The translations under genes were made by a program, and so were the position numbers. A model generated the notes under the pieces. The model did not search any database. It saw only the letters and a list, made by a program, of their open reading frames with translations, and was not told the origin of the DNA. DNA of 64,000 nt from positions 176,809-240,808 of the forward strand of contig JAPLCA010000038.1 of assembly GCA_026392465.1 (NCBI GenBank), written 5' to 3'. This document shows, in pieces, positions 37,658 to 46,352 of the stretch (the first letter of the stretch is position 1; each line of letters begins with the position of its first letter). Source of the stretch: Propionibacteriales bacterium (GTDB lineage: Bacteria > Actinomycetota > Actinomycetes > Propionibacteriales > Nocardioidaceae).

Positions 37658-38668
37658 ATGCACCCGGTCGACGCGCTCGAGGAGATCGCCTTCTGGCTGG
37701 AGCGGTCGAGGGCGTCGACCTACCGCGTCGAGGCGTTCCGGCGGGCCGCCGACGTGCTACGCGGACGCGACGACGTCGAGACCCTCGTGGCGCAGGGCCG
37801 GCTGCGCTCGCTGGACGGGATCGGCGAGCGGACGGCGGGCGTCGTCCGGGAGGCCGTCGGCGGAGCGGTCCCGACCTACCTCGCGGGTCTGCGCGCCGAG
37901 AACGAGGGGCCGCTCGTCACCGGCGGGGAGCAGGTGCGCGCCGCCGTGCGGGGCGACCTGCACACCCACACCGACTGGTCGGACGGCGGCTCCCCGCTGG
38001 CGACCATGGCGCGCACCGCAGCGCGGCTCGGTCACGAGTACGTCGCGATCACCGACCACTCGCCACGGCTCACCGTCGCCAACGGGCTGACGGCCGACCG
38101 GCTCGAGGCGCAGCTGGAGCTCGTCGCCGAGGTCGACGCCGAGGTCGAGGGGGTGCGGGTCCTGTCGGGCATCGAGGTCGACATCCTCAAGGACGGCACG
38201 CTCGACCAGGACGACGATCTCCTCGAGCGGCTCGACGTCGTCGTGGCCAGCGTGCACTCCGACCTGCGAGCCGACAGCATCGCGATGACCCGACGGATGC
38301 TGCGCGCCGTCCGGCACCCGGCCACCAACGTGCTCGGGCACTGCACGGGCCGGCTGGTGGAGGGGTCGCGGGGCACGCGGCCGCCGAGCCGCTTCGACGC
38401 GCGCCGGGTGTTCGAGGCGTGCGCCGAGCACGACGTCGCGGTCGAGATCAACGCCCGGCCGGAGCGGGCCGACCCACCGGACGACCTGGTGCGGCTCGCG
38501 CTCGACCTCGGCTGCCTGTTCGCGATCGACTCCGACGCCCACGCTCCGGGACAGCTGGACTTCCTCGACCACGGCTGCGCCCGGGCTGCTGCCCTCGGCG
38601 TCCCGCTCGAGCGCATCGTGACCACCTGGCCGCTCGACGAGCTCCTGGCCTGGACCGGTCGGCGGTAG
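37658..38668 (+). CDS. PHP domain phosphoesterase with helix-hairpin-helix N-terminus
   Basis: 336 residues. The N-terminal 85 residues resemble the helical/HhH part of DNA polymerase beta-like PolX (RVEAFRRAADVLRG, SLDGIGERTA); the rest is a PHP metallophosphoesterase with GDLHTHTDWSDGG (H102, H104), AITDHS near 130 and a late AIDSDAH near 290. It looks like a PolX C-terminal half without the polymerase domain, a common actinobacterial arrangement. Substrate unknown; a DNA-repair or histidinol-phosphatase-like role is possible. Confidence 0.82.
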   Translation: MHPVDALEEIAFWLERSRASTYRVEAFRRAADVLRGRDDVETLVAQGRLRSLDGIGERTAGVVREAVGGAVPTYLAGLRAENEGPLVTGGEQVRAAVRGDLHTHTDWSDGGSPLATMARTAARLGHEYVAITDHSPRLTVANGLTADRLEAQLELVAEVDAEVEGVRVLSGIEVDILKDGTLDQDDDLLERLDVVVASVHSDLRADSIAMTRRMLRAVRHPATNVLGHCTGRLVEGSRGTRPPSRFDARRVFEACAEHDVAVEINARPERADPPDDLVRLALDLGCLFAIDSDAHAPGQLDFLDHGCARAAALGVPLERIVTTWPLDELLAWTGRR

Positions 38669-38669
38669 G

Positions 38670-39407
38670 TCAGAGCCGGGCCGCGAGCGCGGCGGCGTCG
38701 CGAGGAGCGACGGGGTCCGCCACCCGGCCGGTCACCTCGTCGTAGACGTCGATCAGCTCGCCGAGCTCGCGCACCATGCGTCGGGCGCGGGCCTCGCCGT
38801 CGCCGCAGTCGGCGCGGCACTCGCCGGCGGCCACGCGGTGCGCGGCGGCCAGGGTCGCCAGCGACCACGCCTCGGGTGCGGTCAGGTCGGGCCCGGCCGC
38901 GAAGGCCATGACGCGCGACGCCGTGCGGTGGTGCTCGGCGTGCGCAGGGTCGAGGTCACCCTCGTGCAGCGGTGCGCTGCGCGCGACGTCCCAGGCGGCC
39001 GCGACCTCGCGCGCCTGTGCGGCGGCGTCGAGCGCGTCGACGTCGTGCGACGCGAGCAGCACGTGCGCGTGGTCGGCGTAGCCCTGCACGCTGACGCGCG
39101 CCGTCGGCTCCACGAGGCGGAGCACCTGCGACGCCTGCGCGAGACGCAGCCGGGTGCGCAGCTCCACGGAGTCGTCGCCCGTGCCGAAGAGACGACCGAC
39201 GAGCGGCACCAGACGGTGCCGGTCGGCGTCGCTCGCGAGGTCGTTGGCCGTGCGCGCCTCGTGGGCGAGCAGCGGGTGGGTGCACTCGGGCCGGTCGCTC
39301 CACGGCTCGCCGGCCAGGACCGACACGTACTCCATGACGCAGGCCTCGCCCGCGTCGGCGTCGTGCGCCCCGGCCGTCAGCGTGGGCAGCCCCTCGGGGA
39401 GGTTCAT
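38670..39407 (-). CDS. Hypothetical cytosolic protein
   Basis: 245 residues, mainly helical, rich in Ala, His and Asp, with no signal peptide or membrane segment. I do not recognise the family. A conserved-looking start (EACVMEYVSVLAGEPWSD) and a cysteine pair in GECRADCGDGEARAR near 211 are the most distinctive parts. Its ATG overlaps the stop of the upstream membrane-protein gene by 4 bases, so the two are co-translated. It ends 1 base from the PHP gene stop on the other strand. Confidence 0.65.
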   Translation of the reverse strand: MNLPEGLPTLTAGAHDADAGEACVMEYVSVLAGEPWSDRPECTHPLLAHEARTANDLASDADRHRLVPLVGRLFGTGDDSVELRTRLRLAQASQVLRLVEPTARVSVQGYADHAHVLLASHDVDALDAAAQAREVAAAWDVARSAPLHEGDLDPAHAEHHRTASRVMAFAAGPDLTAPEAWSLATLAAAHRVAAGECRADCGDGEARARRMVRELGELIDVYDEVTGRVADPVAPRDAAALAARL

Positions 39408-39763
39408 GGCTCCATGGTCGCAGGACGCGCCAGCGCCGTCGTGTCGACCACGCGGCGGCGTCGGTGCGCCGCGACGGCCACGACGCCGAGGGCGACGGTG
39501 GTCGCGCCCCAGACGACGGCGCCGCCCTGCAGTGCGGGCTCGACCGACGCGGGTTCCTCCCGCAGGCCGTCGGCGGCGTCGAAGCCCCGACCCCACGCCC
39601 ACCACACGACACCGGCGGACACCAGCGACCCGACGGCGAGCAGGACGACCGCGACGCGCCACCCGCGCGAGTGCGCCTGCGCGGCCACGACCGGTCCGAC
39701 GCCGACCGTGGCCAGTGCGCACGGCAGGCCGGCCGTCAGGGCCGCGGCGACGAGCAGGTCCAT
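39404..39763 (-). CDS. Small membrane protein of unknown function
   Basis: 119 residues with three hydrophobic segments (about 4-27, 37-55, 79-97) and a basic C-terminal stretch. Not recognised. First gene of a two-gene operon with the 245-residue hypothetical. A minus-strand TAGGCT lies 6 bases before its ATG, supporting this start over the longer open frame upstream. Confidence 0.65.
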   Translation of the reverse strand: MDLLVAAALTAGLPCALATVGVGPVVAAQAHSRGWRVAVVLLAVGSLVSAGVVWWAWGRGFDAADGLREEPASVEPALQGGAVVWGATTVALGVVAVAAHRRRRVVDTTALARPATMEP

Positions 39764-39769
39764 CCCGCC

Positions 39770-39775
39770 AGCCTA
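39770..39775 (-). promoter_or_regulatory. -10 hexamer of a likely leaderless promoter (119-aa membrane protein)
   Basis: Minus-strand TAGGCT, 6 bases upstream of the ATG at 39763. Confidence 0.5.
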
Positions 39776-39803
39776 GGGCGGCCCGCACTGGTCCGGGTGA
39801 CGT

Positions 39804-40313
39804 TCACCCGACGTCGAGCAGCGCTGCCACCGTCGCGCCGAGCTCGTAGGCTGCGGCGCGCTCGTCGTGGCCGACGTCGCCGAGCAGCTGCAGCGGGGCC
39901 GCGACGCGGCGCCAGGGGAGGGCCTGGGCGATGGACTCGACCGAGCGGACGGCGCCCTCGGTGTCGTAGCGGCCGTGCACGCACAGCGCCCACGGCAGGC
40001 GTCCGGCGTCCGCTGCTCCGCCACCGGCATCGGACCGCGCCCCGCCGCCGTCGTCACCGAGCGCTCCGCCGACGGCGAGGAAGGTGCGGTCGAAGAGGTC
40101 CTTGAGCAGGCCGGACATGTACCCGAAGTTGGCAGGACAGAGCAGCACGAGCCCGTCGGCCGCGAGGAGGTCGTCGGCCAAGGTCGCGTCAGGGGAGAGC
40201 ACGCGGACGTCGACGCCCTCGATCGCGTCGTCCCGGGCTCCCGCCGCGATCTCCTCGCCGAGGAGACGGGTCGCGGTCGTGGGCGTGTGCAGCACGAGCA
40301 GGAGGGTGCTCAC
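39804..40313 (-). CDS. Flavodoxin-like / NAD(P)H-dependent FMN reductase family protein
   Basis: 169 residues of flavodoxin-like fold: an N-terminal strand LLLVLHTPTTATRLL with the phosphate-binding loop, and the ANFGYMSGLLKDLFDR segment (about 68-83) typical of FMN-dependent reductases. Electron partners are unknown. The GTG at 40313 overlaps the stop of a 9-codon upstream ORF (starts 40339, ends 40310), suggesting coupled translation; without that, the start is otherwise weakly supported. Confidence 0.72.
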   Translation of the reverse strand: MSTLLLVLHTPTTATRLLGEEIAAGARDDAIEGVDVRVLSPDATLADDLLAADGLVLLCPANFGYMSGLLKDLFDRTFLAVGGALGDDGGGARSDAGGGAADAGRLPWALCVHGRYDTEGAVRSVESIAQALPWRRVAAPLQLLGDVGHDERAAAYELGATVAALLDVG

Positions 40314-40384
40314 CGCGGCGACCCGGTGTCGAGAGCCATGCGCGTCAGTATCGCCGATCGAGGTCACGCTGGCGCCGCCCCGGG

Positions 40385-40449
40385 GCGCGATTCGTGGACC
40401 TGACGACGGTCCTCGGCCGAGAAACCGTCGCCAAGTCCACGAAACGCGG
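40385..40449. repeat. Palindromic repeat, TCCACGAAACGCGG family, copy 2
   Basis: Inverted arms 40391-40410 and 40424-40443 (18 of 20 complementary), with weaker pairing extending to 40385 and 40449. The right half closely matches 20656-20687. It lies in the 213-base gap between two divergent genes; the rest of the gap shows nothing else beyond the tiny upstream ORF. Confidence 0.7.
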
Positions 40450-40526
40450 AAACTCCTCGTCGTCCTGCGGCGTTGTGGGGGGCAGGGGATGATGGACCGA
40501 CCCCCGCACCCGACCGAGGGAGTCCC

Positions 40527-41468
40527 ATGGACGACGCCCGAGCCGCCGCCCGCCGTGTCCTCACGAACATCGAGTCCGTCGTCGACGGCAAGCCCGAGGC
40601 AGTGCAGACCGCGGTCGTGGTGCTGCTCGCCGAGGGCCACCTGCTGATCGAGGACGTCCCCGGCGTGGGCAAGACCGTGCTCGCCCGCGCCCTCGCGCGC
40701 AGCGTCGACGGCTCCGTGCGCCGCATCCAGTTCACGCCCGACCTGCTGCCGTCCGACGTCACCGGCGTCTCGGCCTTCAATCAGCAGAAGGGCGAGTTCG
40801 AGTTCAAGCCCGGCGCGGTGTTCGCCAACATCGTCATCGGCGACGAGATCAACCGCGCCTCGCCGAAGACCCAGTCCGCTCTCCTGGAGGCCATGGAGGA
40901 GCGCCAGGTCACGGTCGACGGTCGCACCCACCGGCTGGCGACGCCGTTCAGCGTCATCGCCACGCAGAACCCCTACGACATGGAGGGCACGTACGCGTTG
41001 CCCGAGGCCCAGCGCGACCGGTTCACCGCCCGGATCTCCATGGGCTACCCCGACGTCGACGCCGAGCTGGAGATGCTGCGCGACCGCGACGTCGACAACC
41101 CCCTCGACCGGCTCCAGCCGGTCGTGACGATCGACGACGTCCGGGCGATGATCGCGCAGGCCCGTGCGGTCTTCGCGTCGGAGGCGGTGGAGCGGTACTG
41201 CGTGGCGATCACGCGGGCCACCCGCGCCGACCCGGCGCTGCGGCTCGGCGCCAGCCCCCGTGCCACCCTGCAGCTCGTGCGGGTCGCGAAGGCGCGTGCC
41301 TTCCTGGACGACCGCGACTACGTGCTGCCCGACGACGTCGACGCCCTCGCGCCGCTCGTGCTCCCGCACCGGCTCGTCCCGGCCCGGGGCTCGGCGCCCG
41401 TGGAGGAGACGGTGCGTCGCATCGTGGCCGAGACGCCGGTCCCGCAGGGTGCGGTGGAGCCCCGATGA
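40527..41468 (+). CDS. MoxR family AAA+ ATPase
   Basis: 313 residues. Walker A EDVPGVGKTV near 42-51, Walker B IVIGDEINRASPKTQ near 109-123 and sensor I ATQNP near 150 are intact. MoxR ATPases act as chaperones for maturation of protein complexes. CGAGGGAG precedes the ATG at 40527. It heads an operon with a DUF58 protein and a transglutaminase-like membrane protein, a combination found widely in bacteria. Confidence 0.92.
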   Translation: MDDARAAARRVLTNIESVVDGKPEAVQTAVVVLLAEGHLLIEDVPGVGKTVLARALARSVDGSVRRIQFTPDLLPSDVTGVSAFNQQKGEFEFKPGAVFANIVIGDEINRASPKTQSALLEAMEERQVTVDGRTHRLATPFSVIATQNPYDMEGTYALPEAQRDRFTARISMGYPDVDAELEMLRDRDVDNPLDRLQPVVTIDDVRAMIAQARAVFASEAVERYCVAITRATRADPALRLGASPRATLQLVRVAKARAFLDDRDYVLPDDVDALAPLVLPHRLVPARGSAPVEETVRRIVAETPVPQGAVEPR

Positions 41469-41490
41469 CCCCCCGGCGGGTGACCTGGGC

Positions 41491-42735
41491 GTGAGCCTCC
41501 TGCGACAGCTGCGACGGCCCGGTCTGCGACTGACGCGTCGCGGCGCCGGGTTCCTCGCGACGTCGGCGGTGCTGCTCGCGGCGGCACCGCTGCTGTCGCT
41601 GCCCGCCCTGCTGAGCGTCTCGGCGATGCTGCTCGGCGCCGTCGTGCTGGCCGCCGTCTTCGTGCTCGTCGGTCAGGCACGCGTCGTCGTCGAGCGCCGC
41701 TTCGCCCCGGAGGTGCTCTCGCCCGGCGACACCACGACCGCCACCGTGCAGGTGACGAACCTGTCGATGCTTCCGGCCCTCGAGGCGCGCTGGACCGACA
41801 CCGTCCCGTACGGCCTCAGCGCCGAGGCCAGCGGCGTGCTGCCCCCGCTCGGCGGCAGCCGCACGCGACGCTCGCGGGTGCGGTTCCGCTACCCCGTGCA
41901 GGGGCTGCGGCGGGGCCGGCACGCGCTCGGTCCGCTGCGGGTCGAGGTGGTCGACCCGTTCGGGCTCGTGCTGCGGCGCCACACCTTCGGCGACGCCCAG
42001 GACCTCGTGGTCCTGCCTCGGCGGCACGCGCTGGACGCGGGATCCGCCCGCGGGCTGGACGAGGGAGTCGCCGCGCAGGGTGCGGCGCACCGCGCGGGGA
42101 TCGGCGAGGACGACCTCGTCGCCCGCAGCTACCTGCCCGGCGACGCGCTGAAGCGGATGCACTGGAAGGCCACCGCGCACCGCGGCGAGCTCATGGTGCG
42201 CCAGGAGGAGCAGCAGGACGACCCGAGGATCGGCGTCGTCGTCGATCCTGACGCGGCCTCCTTCGGCACCGCCCGCGAGCGCGACGGGTGGTCGTACTCG
42301 CCCGAGCTGGAGTGGGCGGTCAGCGCGGCCGCCTCGATGGTGGACCACCTCGTGCGCGCCGGCTTCGCCGTCACCCTCCGCGCTCCGGACGACGCGGTCG
42401 ACCGGCTGCTCGACCACACCGAGGCCGTCGAGGAGGCCCTCGTCGACCTCGCGGTCCTCGAGCCGGTGCCGGGGGTCGACCCTGCCGATGCCGACCCGGG
42501 GGAGCGGACCGTCGTGGCCGTGCTCGGCCGCCCCGACGTCGCGCGCGCCCAGGCCTGGACCGAGGCGCTGGCCGGCGCCACGAGCGTCCTCGCCCTCGTG
42601 GCCGCCGGGACGCGCGGGCCTGCGCTCGAGGTGCTCGAGCGCGCCGGGTGGCGGCACGTCCCGTACACCGCCCACGACGACGTGGCCGAGGTCTGGTCGC
42701 AGCTGGGGGTGAGTCGCACCCGTGCTGCGTCCTGA
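41491..42735 (+). CDS. DUF58 domain protein
   Basis: 414 residues. Two hydrophobic segments (about 22-42 and 45-65), a predicted extracellular beta-rich region, then the DUF58 core with YLPGDALKRMHWKATAHR near 213-230 (von Willebrand A-like). The GTG at 41491 is preferred; the open frame upstream lies in moxR. DUF58 proteins are usual clients or partners of MoxR. Overlaps the next gene by 14 bases. Confidence 0.88.
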   Translation: MSLLRQLRRPGLRLTRRGAGFLATSAVLLAAAPLLSLPALLSVSAMLLGAVVLAAVFVLVGQARVVVERRFAPEVLSPGDTTTATVQVTNLSMLPALEARWTDTVPYGLSAEASGVLPPLGGSRTRRSRVRFRYPVQGLRRGRHALGPLRVEVVDPFGLVLRRHTFGDAQDLVVLPRRHALDAGSARGLDEGVAAQGAAHRAGIGEDDLVARSYLPGDALKRMHWKATAHRGELMVRQEEQQDDPRIGVVVDPDAASFGTARERDGWSYSPELEWAVSAAASMVDHLVRAGFAVTLRAPDDAVDRLLDHTEAVEEALVDLAVLEPVPGVDPADADPGERTVVAVLGRPDVARAQAWTEALAGATSVLALVAAGTRGPALEVLERAGWRHVPYTAHDDVAEVWSQLGVSRTRAAS

Positions 42736-44893
42736 GGCCTCGACCCGGCGTCGCGCCGCCGCCGTGCCGCGACGTCCCTGGCTCGACCAGCTCCTCGTCG
42801 TCGGCGCCCTCGCCGTGCTCCTGCTGGGGTACGACACGGTCGTCGAGGGGCGGGACTGGTGGGTGACCACGACGCTCGTCGCCGGCCTGGTCGCCCTCGT
42901 CTGCGCCGTGCTCGGCAGTCTCGCGCCGCGGTTCGCCGTCCCGGTCGGGCTCCTCGTGCTCGTGGTGGTGCTCGGGTGGGTCTTCGTGCCCGCGACGTTC
43001 GCCGGACCGCTGCCCACCGCAGCCACCTTCCAGGGCCTCGGCGAGGCACTGTCGCGGGCCCAGGTGCTCGTCATGGAGGAGGCGGCGCCGGCGGCTGCCG
43101 CACGTCCGCTCGTGCTGCTGCTCGCCGGTGCCTTCGGCCTGCTCGTCCTGGTGCTCGACGTCGTGCTCCGCGCCCGCGTCGGCGTGCTCCTGACCGGGGT
43201 CGTGCTGCTGGCCGTGTACGCCGCACCGGCCCTCGTCTCGGGCGAGACGCCGTCGGTCTGGGTCTTCGCGGGCGCCGCGGCGTGCTGGCTCGCGCTCCTG
43301 CGCACCCGCACCGCGACGACATCCGCCGGCTGGGCGTCGCTGGTGCCGGCCCTCGGGCTCGGTGGGTCGGCCCTGCTCGTCGGCGCGCTGCTGCCGCCCG
43401 TCCTGCCCGACGTCGCCGCCGTCGCGAAGCCCTGGGGCGAGCCGCCGCCCCAGGTGTTCGGACGCGGCATCAACCCGATGCTCCAGCTGGGGCAGAACCT
43501 GCGTCGCAACAGCACCACCGTCTCCGCCCGCTACACGACCACGCTGCAGGACCCCCCGTACCTCAAGGTGGCCACGCTGCGCGACTTCCGGGGCCGCACC
43601 TGGCGTCCTGCCACGGGCGACGACGGCGACCCGTTCGAGAGCCGCATCGGCATCGAGCCCCAGGTCGAGACGAGCGAGGAGACCACGACCGTCCGGATCG
43701 CCGACCTGCGCAGCAGCATGCTCCCGGTGCCGTACCCGGTGCTCGACGTCGACGGGCTGCGCGGTGCGTGGTCGCTGCGTCGCACGGGCCTGACCATCAG
43801 CTCCGACAGCTCGACCACGCGCGACCAGCAGTACACGGTCACGAGCCTCGAGCGCCTGCCGACGGCCGAGCAGATGCGGGCGCTGGTCACCTCGTCGAGC
43901 GCCGTCCCCGCCGACTACACCGCCCTGCCCGACGACGTGCCGCCGATCGTCGCCTCGACGGCGCGCGAGGTCACCGCCGACGCCACCAACGACTACGACC
44001 GCGCCCTCGCGCTGCAGGACTACTTCCGCCAGAACTTCGTCTACTCCGAGACCGCCCCGGTGGCCGAGGACTACGACGGCAACGGCGTCGGTGTGCTGGG
44101 CACCTTCCTGCAGGAGAAGGCCGGCTACTGCGTCCACTTCTCCTCCGCGATGGCCGTCATGGCCCGGGAGCTCGGGATGCCGTCACGGATCGCGGTCGGC
44201 TACGCGCCCGGCCGGGCCGCCGGCGTCGACGACGACGGCGACACCGAGTACGAGGTCACGTCCGACGACCTCCACGCCTGGCCCGAGATCTACTTCGACG
44301 GGGTCGGCTGGGTGGGCTTCGAGCCGACGCCGGGCGTGGGCTCGCGCACCGGCTTCGAGGAGCCGGAGGGCACGCCGGAGAGCGCGGAGCAGGCGGCACC
44401 CCAGGACCAGCCCTCGCAGCGACCGAGCGACGCCGCCGCCGAGGAGGGCTCGGTGACGCCGGAGGCCTCGGCCGCCGACTCCCAGGCCCCGACGGCCCCC
44501 CGCACCGCCCTCACCGTCGCGGTCGTCCTCCTGCTTGCGGCGCTGCTGCCCGGTCTGCTGCGCAGCCTGCTGCGGCGGCGTCGCCTGGCCGCCTCCGACC
44601 CGGAGCCGTGGTGGCGCGAGGTGGAGGCGTCGGCCGTCGATGTCGGGCTCGAGGTGCCACGGTCCGGGACGCCCCGGGCGCTCGTCGACGTCGTCGGTGC
44701 TCGCGCCGATCCCGAGGACCTGCGCCGGGTGCTCACCGCCGTCGAGCGCTCGCGCTACGCCCGGCCCGGCACCGACGTCGCCGACGAGCGCGACGCCGCC
44801 CGCCGGGTGGTCGAACGGGTCCGCGCGGCCGGGTCGCGCGGGGAGCGGCTGCGGGCGCTGCTGCTCCCGCGGTCGCTCCTGCGGCGACGCTGA
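42722..44893 (+). CDS. TgpA-like transglutaminase domain membrane protein
   Basis: 723 residues. Several membrane helices occupy about 20-240 (DUF3488-type), followed by an extracytoplasmic transglutaminase core with Cys470 in KAGYCVHFSSAM and His518 in DDLHAWPEIYF; the usual Asp position reads Glu in GFEPTPG, as in many bacterial members. A low-complexity Pro/Ala/Glu linker (about 545-595), another helix and a DUF4129-like C-terminal tail follow. The third gene of the MoxR-DUF58 operon. Protease or cross-linking activity on the cell surface is inferred from the family. Confidence 0.9.
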   Translation: MLRPEASTRRRAAAVPRRPWLDQLLVVGALAVLLLGYDTVVEGRDWWVTTTLVAGLVALVCAVLGSLAPRFAVPVGLLVLVVVLGWVFVPATFAGPLPTAATFQGLGEALSRAQVLVMEEAAPAAAARPLVLLLAGAFGLLVLVLDVVLRARVGVLLTGVVLLAVYAAPALVSGETPSVWVFAGAAACWLALLRTRTATTSAGWASLVPALGLGGSALLVGALLPPVLPDVAAVAKPWGEPPPQVFGRGINPMLQLGQNLRRNSTTVSARYTTTLQDPPYLKVATLRDFRGRTWRPATGDDGDPFESRIGIEPQVETSEETTTVRIADLRSSMLPVPYPVLDVDGLRGAWSLRRTGLTISSDSSTTRDQQYTVTSLERLPTAEQMRALVTSSSAVPADYTALPDDVPPIVASTAREVTADATNDYDRALALQDYFRQNFVYSETAPVAEDYDGNGVGVLGTFLQEKAGYCVHFSSAMAVMARELGMPSRIAVGYAPGRAAGVDDDGDTEYEVTSDDLHAWPEIYFDGVGWVGFEPTPGVGSRTGFEEPEGTPESAEQAAPQDQPSQRPSDAAAEEGSVTPEASAADSQAPTAPRTALTVAVVLLLAALLPGLLRSLLRRRRLAASDPEPWWREVEASAVDVGLEVPRSGTPRALVDVVGARADPEDLRRVLTAVERSRYARPGTDVADERDAARRVVERVRAAGSRGERLRALLLPRSLLRRR

Positions 44894-44894
44894 C

Positions 44895-46352
44895 TCAGCC
44901 CGGCACGTCGAGCATGAGCTTCTTCTGCACCTTGCCCATGGCGTTGCGCGGCAGTGACGGCACGAACCGGACCTCCCGCGGCCGCTTGTGCCACGACAGG
45001 TCGGCCGCGACGTGCTCGACCATGCGTGCGGCGAGGGCGTCGTCCGCATCCTCCGGCGCGACGACCGCGTAGGCGACGATGCGCTGGCCGAGGTCCTCGT
45101 CGGGCAGGCCCAGCACGGCCACCTCCTGCACCTCCGGCAGGGCGAGCAGGGACGTCTCGATCTCCCCGGCGCCGATGCGGTAGCCCCCGGACTTGATGAG
45201 GTCGACCGACTCGCGACCGACGATCCGGTGGAAGCCGTCGGCGTCCACGACGGCGAGGTCGCCCGTGGCGAACCACCCGTCGGGGCCCAGCACCTCGGCG
45301 GTCGTCTCGGGCAGGTTCAGGTAGCCGTCGAACAGCATCGGGCCGCTGACCTCCAGCCGGCCGACGGTCTCGCCGTCCGCCGGCACCTCGTGGCCGTCCT
45401 CGGCACGCAGGCGCGTGCGGGCCTCGCCCACCGGGAGTCCGACCCAGCCGGGGCGGCGCTCGCCGTCGGCGCGTGTGCTGAGGGTGATCATGGTCTCCGT
45501 CATGCCGTAGCGCTCCACGAGCGCGTGGCCCGTGAGCTCGCGCAGCCGCTCGAAGACGGGCACGGGCAGCGGGGCGCTGCCCGACACGAGCAGTCGGGCG
45601 CCGGACAGGGCGCGCGCGGCCTCGGGGTCGCGCGCGACGCGGGTCCAGACGGTCGGCACGCCGAAGTAGACCGTGGCGGGCGTCGCCGCGTACGCCTGCG
45701 GCGTCGGGCGGCCGGTGTGCACGACGCGCGACCCCAGGTGCAGCGACCCGAGCACGCCCAGCACGAGCCCGTGCGTGTGGAACAGCGGAAGGCCGTGCGC
45801 GACGACGTCGTGGCCCGTCCAGCCCCAGGCGTCGGCGAGCCCCTCGATGCCGGTCCGCAGGGCCCGGTGGCTCAGCACCACGCCCTTCGGCGCCCCGGTG
45901 GTCCCCGACGTGTAGAGCACGATGGCCGTCTCGGTCTCCGCGACCGGGGCAGGCAGGTCGTCGGGTCGGTCCCGGGCCGGGACGTCGTCGGCCACGGTCG
46001 GCACCTCGACGACCGGCAGGTCCACGCCCTCGCGCGGCGGCCCGGCCCAGCACGTCGCGCCGGAGTCGGTCACGACGTGCGCGGTCTCGGCCGGACCGGC
46101 GTCGGGCGGCACCGGCACCACGGGCACGCCGGCGAGCAGGCAGCCGCTCACGGCCACGACGGTCTCCAGCGTCGGCTCGGCGAACACGGCGACCGGACCG
46201 GCGTCCGGCAGGCGTGCGCCGAACGCGACCGCGACCGCCCGGAGGCCGGCGCGCGACAGAGCCCGACCGTCGACCACCACAGCCTCCGGGTGGTCGGGCA
46301 GGTCGAGGTCACGCAGTGCGCGGAGGAAGGTCGTCGGGGAGGAGGACGTCAT
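44895..46352 (-). CDS. matB: Acyl-CoA synthetase, probable malonyl-CoA synthetase (MatB)
   Basis: 485 residues, AMP-binding superfamily. P-loop YTSGTTGAPKGVV near 149-161, YGMTET near 284, the GRESVDLIKSGGYRIGA hinge near 390-406 and catalytic Lys in PRNAMGKVQKK near 474. Size and sequence match MatB, which makes malonyl-CoA from free malonate. The upstream gene, overlapping by 4 bases, is a MatC-like carrier and a divergent IclR regulator follows, supporting malonate use. Other short dicarboxylates such as methylmalonate could also be substrates. Confidence 0.82.
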   Translation of the reverse strand: MTSSSPTTFLRALRDLDLPDHPEAVVVDGRALSRAGLRAVAVAFGARLPDAGPVAVFAEPTLETVVAVSGCLLAGVPVVPVPPDAGPAETAHVVTDSGATCWAGPPREGVDLPVVEVPTVADDVPARDRPDDLPAPVAETETAIVLYTSGTTGAPKGVVLSHRALRTGIEGLADAWGWTGHDVVAHGLPLFHTHGLVLGVLGSLHLGSRVVHTGRPTPQAYAATPATVYFGVPTVWTRVARDPEAARALSGARLLVSGSAPLPVPVFERLRELTGHALVERYGMTETMITLSTRADGERRPGWVGLPVGEARTRLRAEDGHEVPADGETVGRLEVSGPMLFDGYLNLPETTAEVLGPDGWFATGDLAVVDADGFHRIVGRESVDLIKSGGYRIGAGEIETSLLALPEVQEVAVLGLPDEDLGQRIVAYAVVAPEDADDALAARMVEHVAADLSWHKRPREVRFVPSLPRNAMGKVQKKLMLDVPG

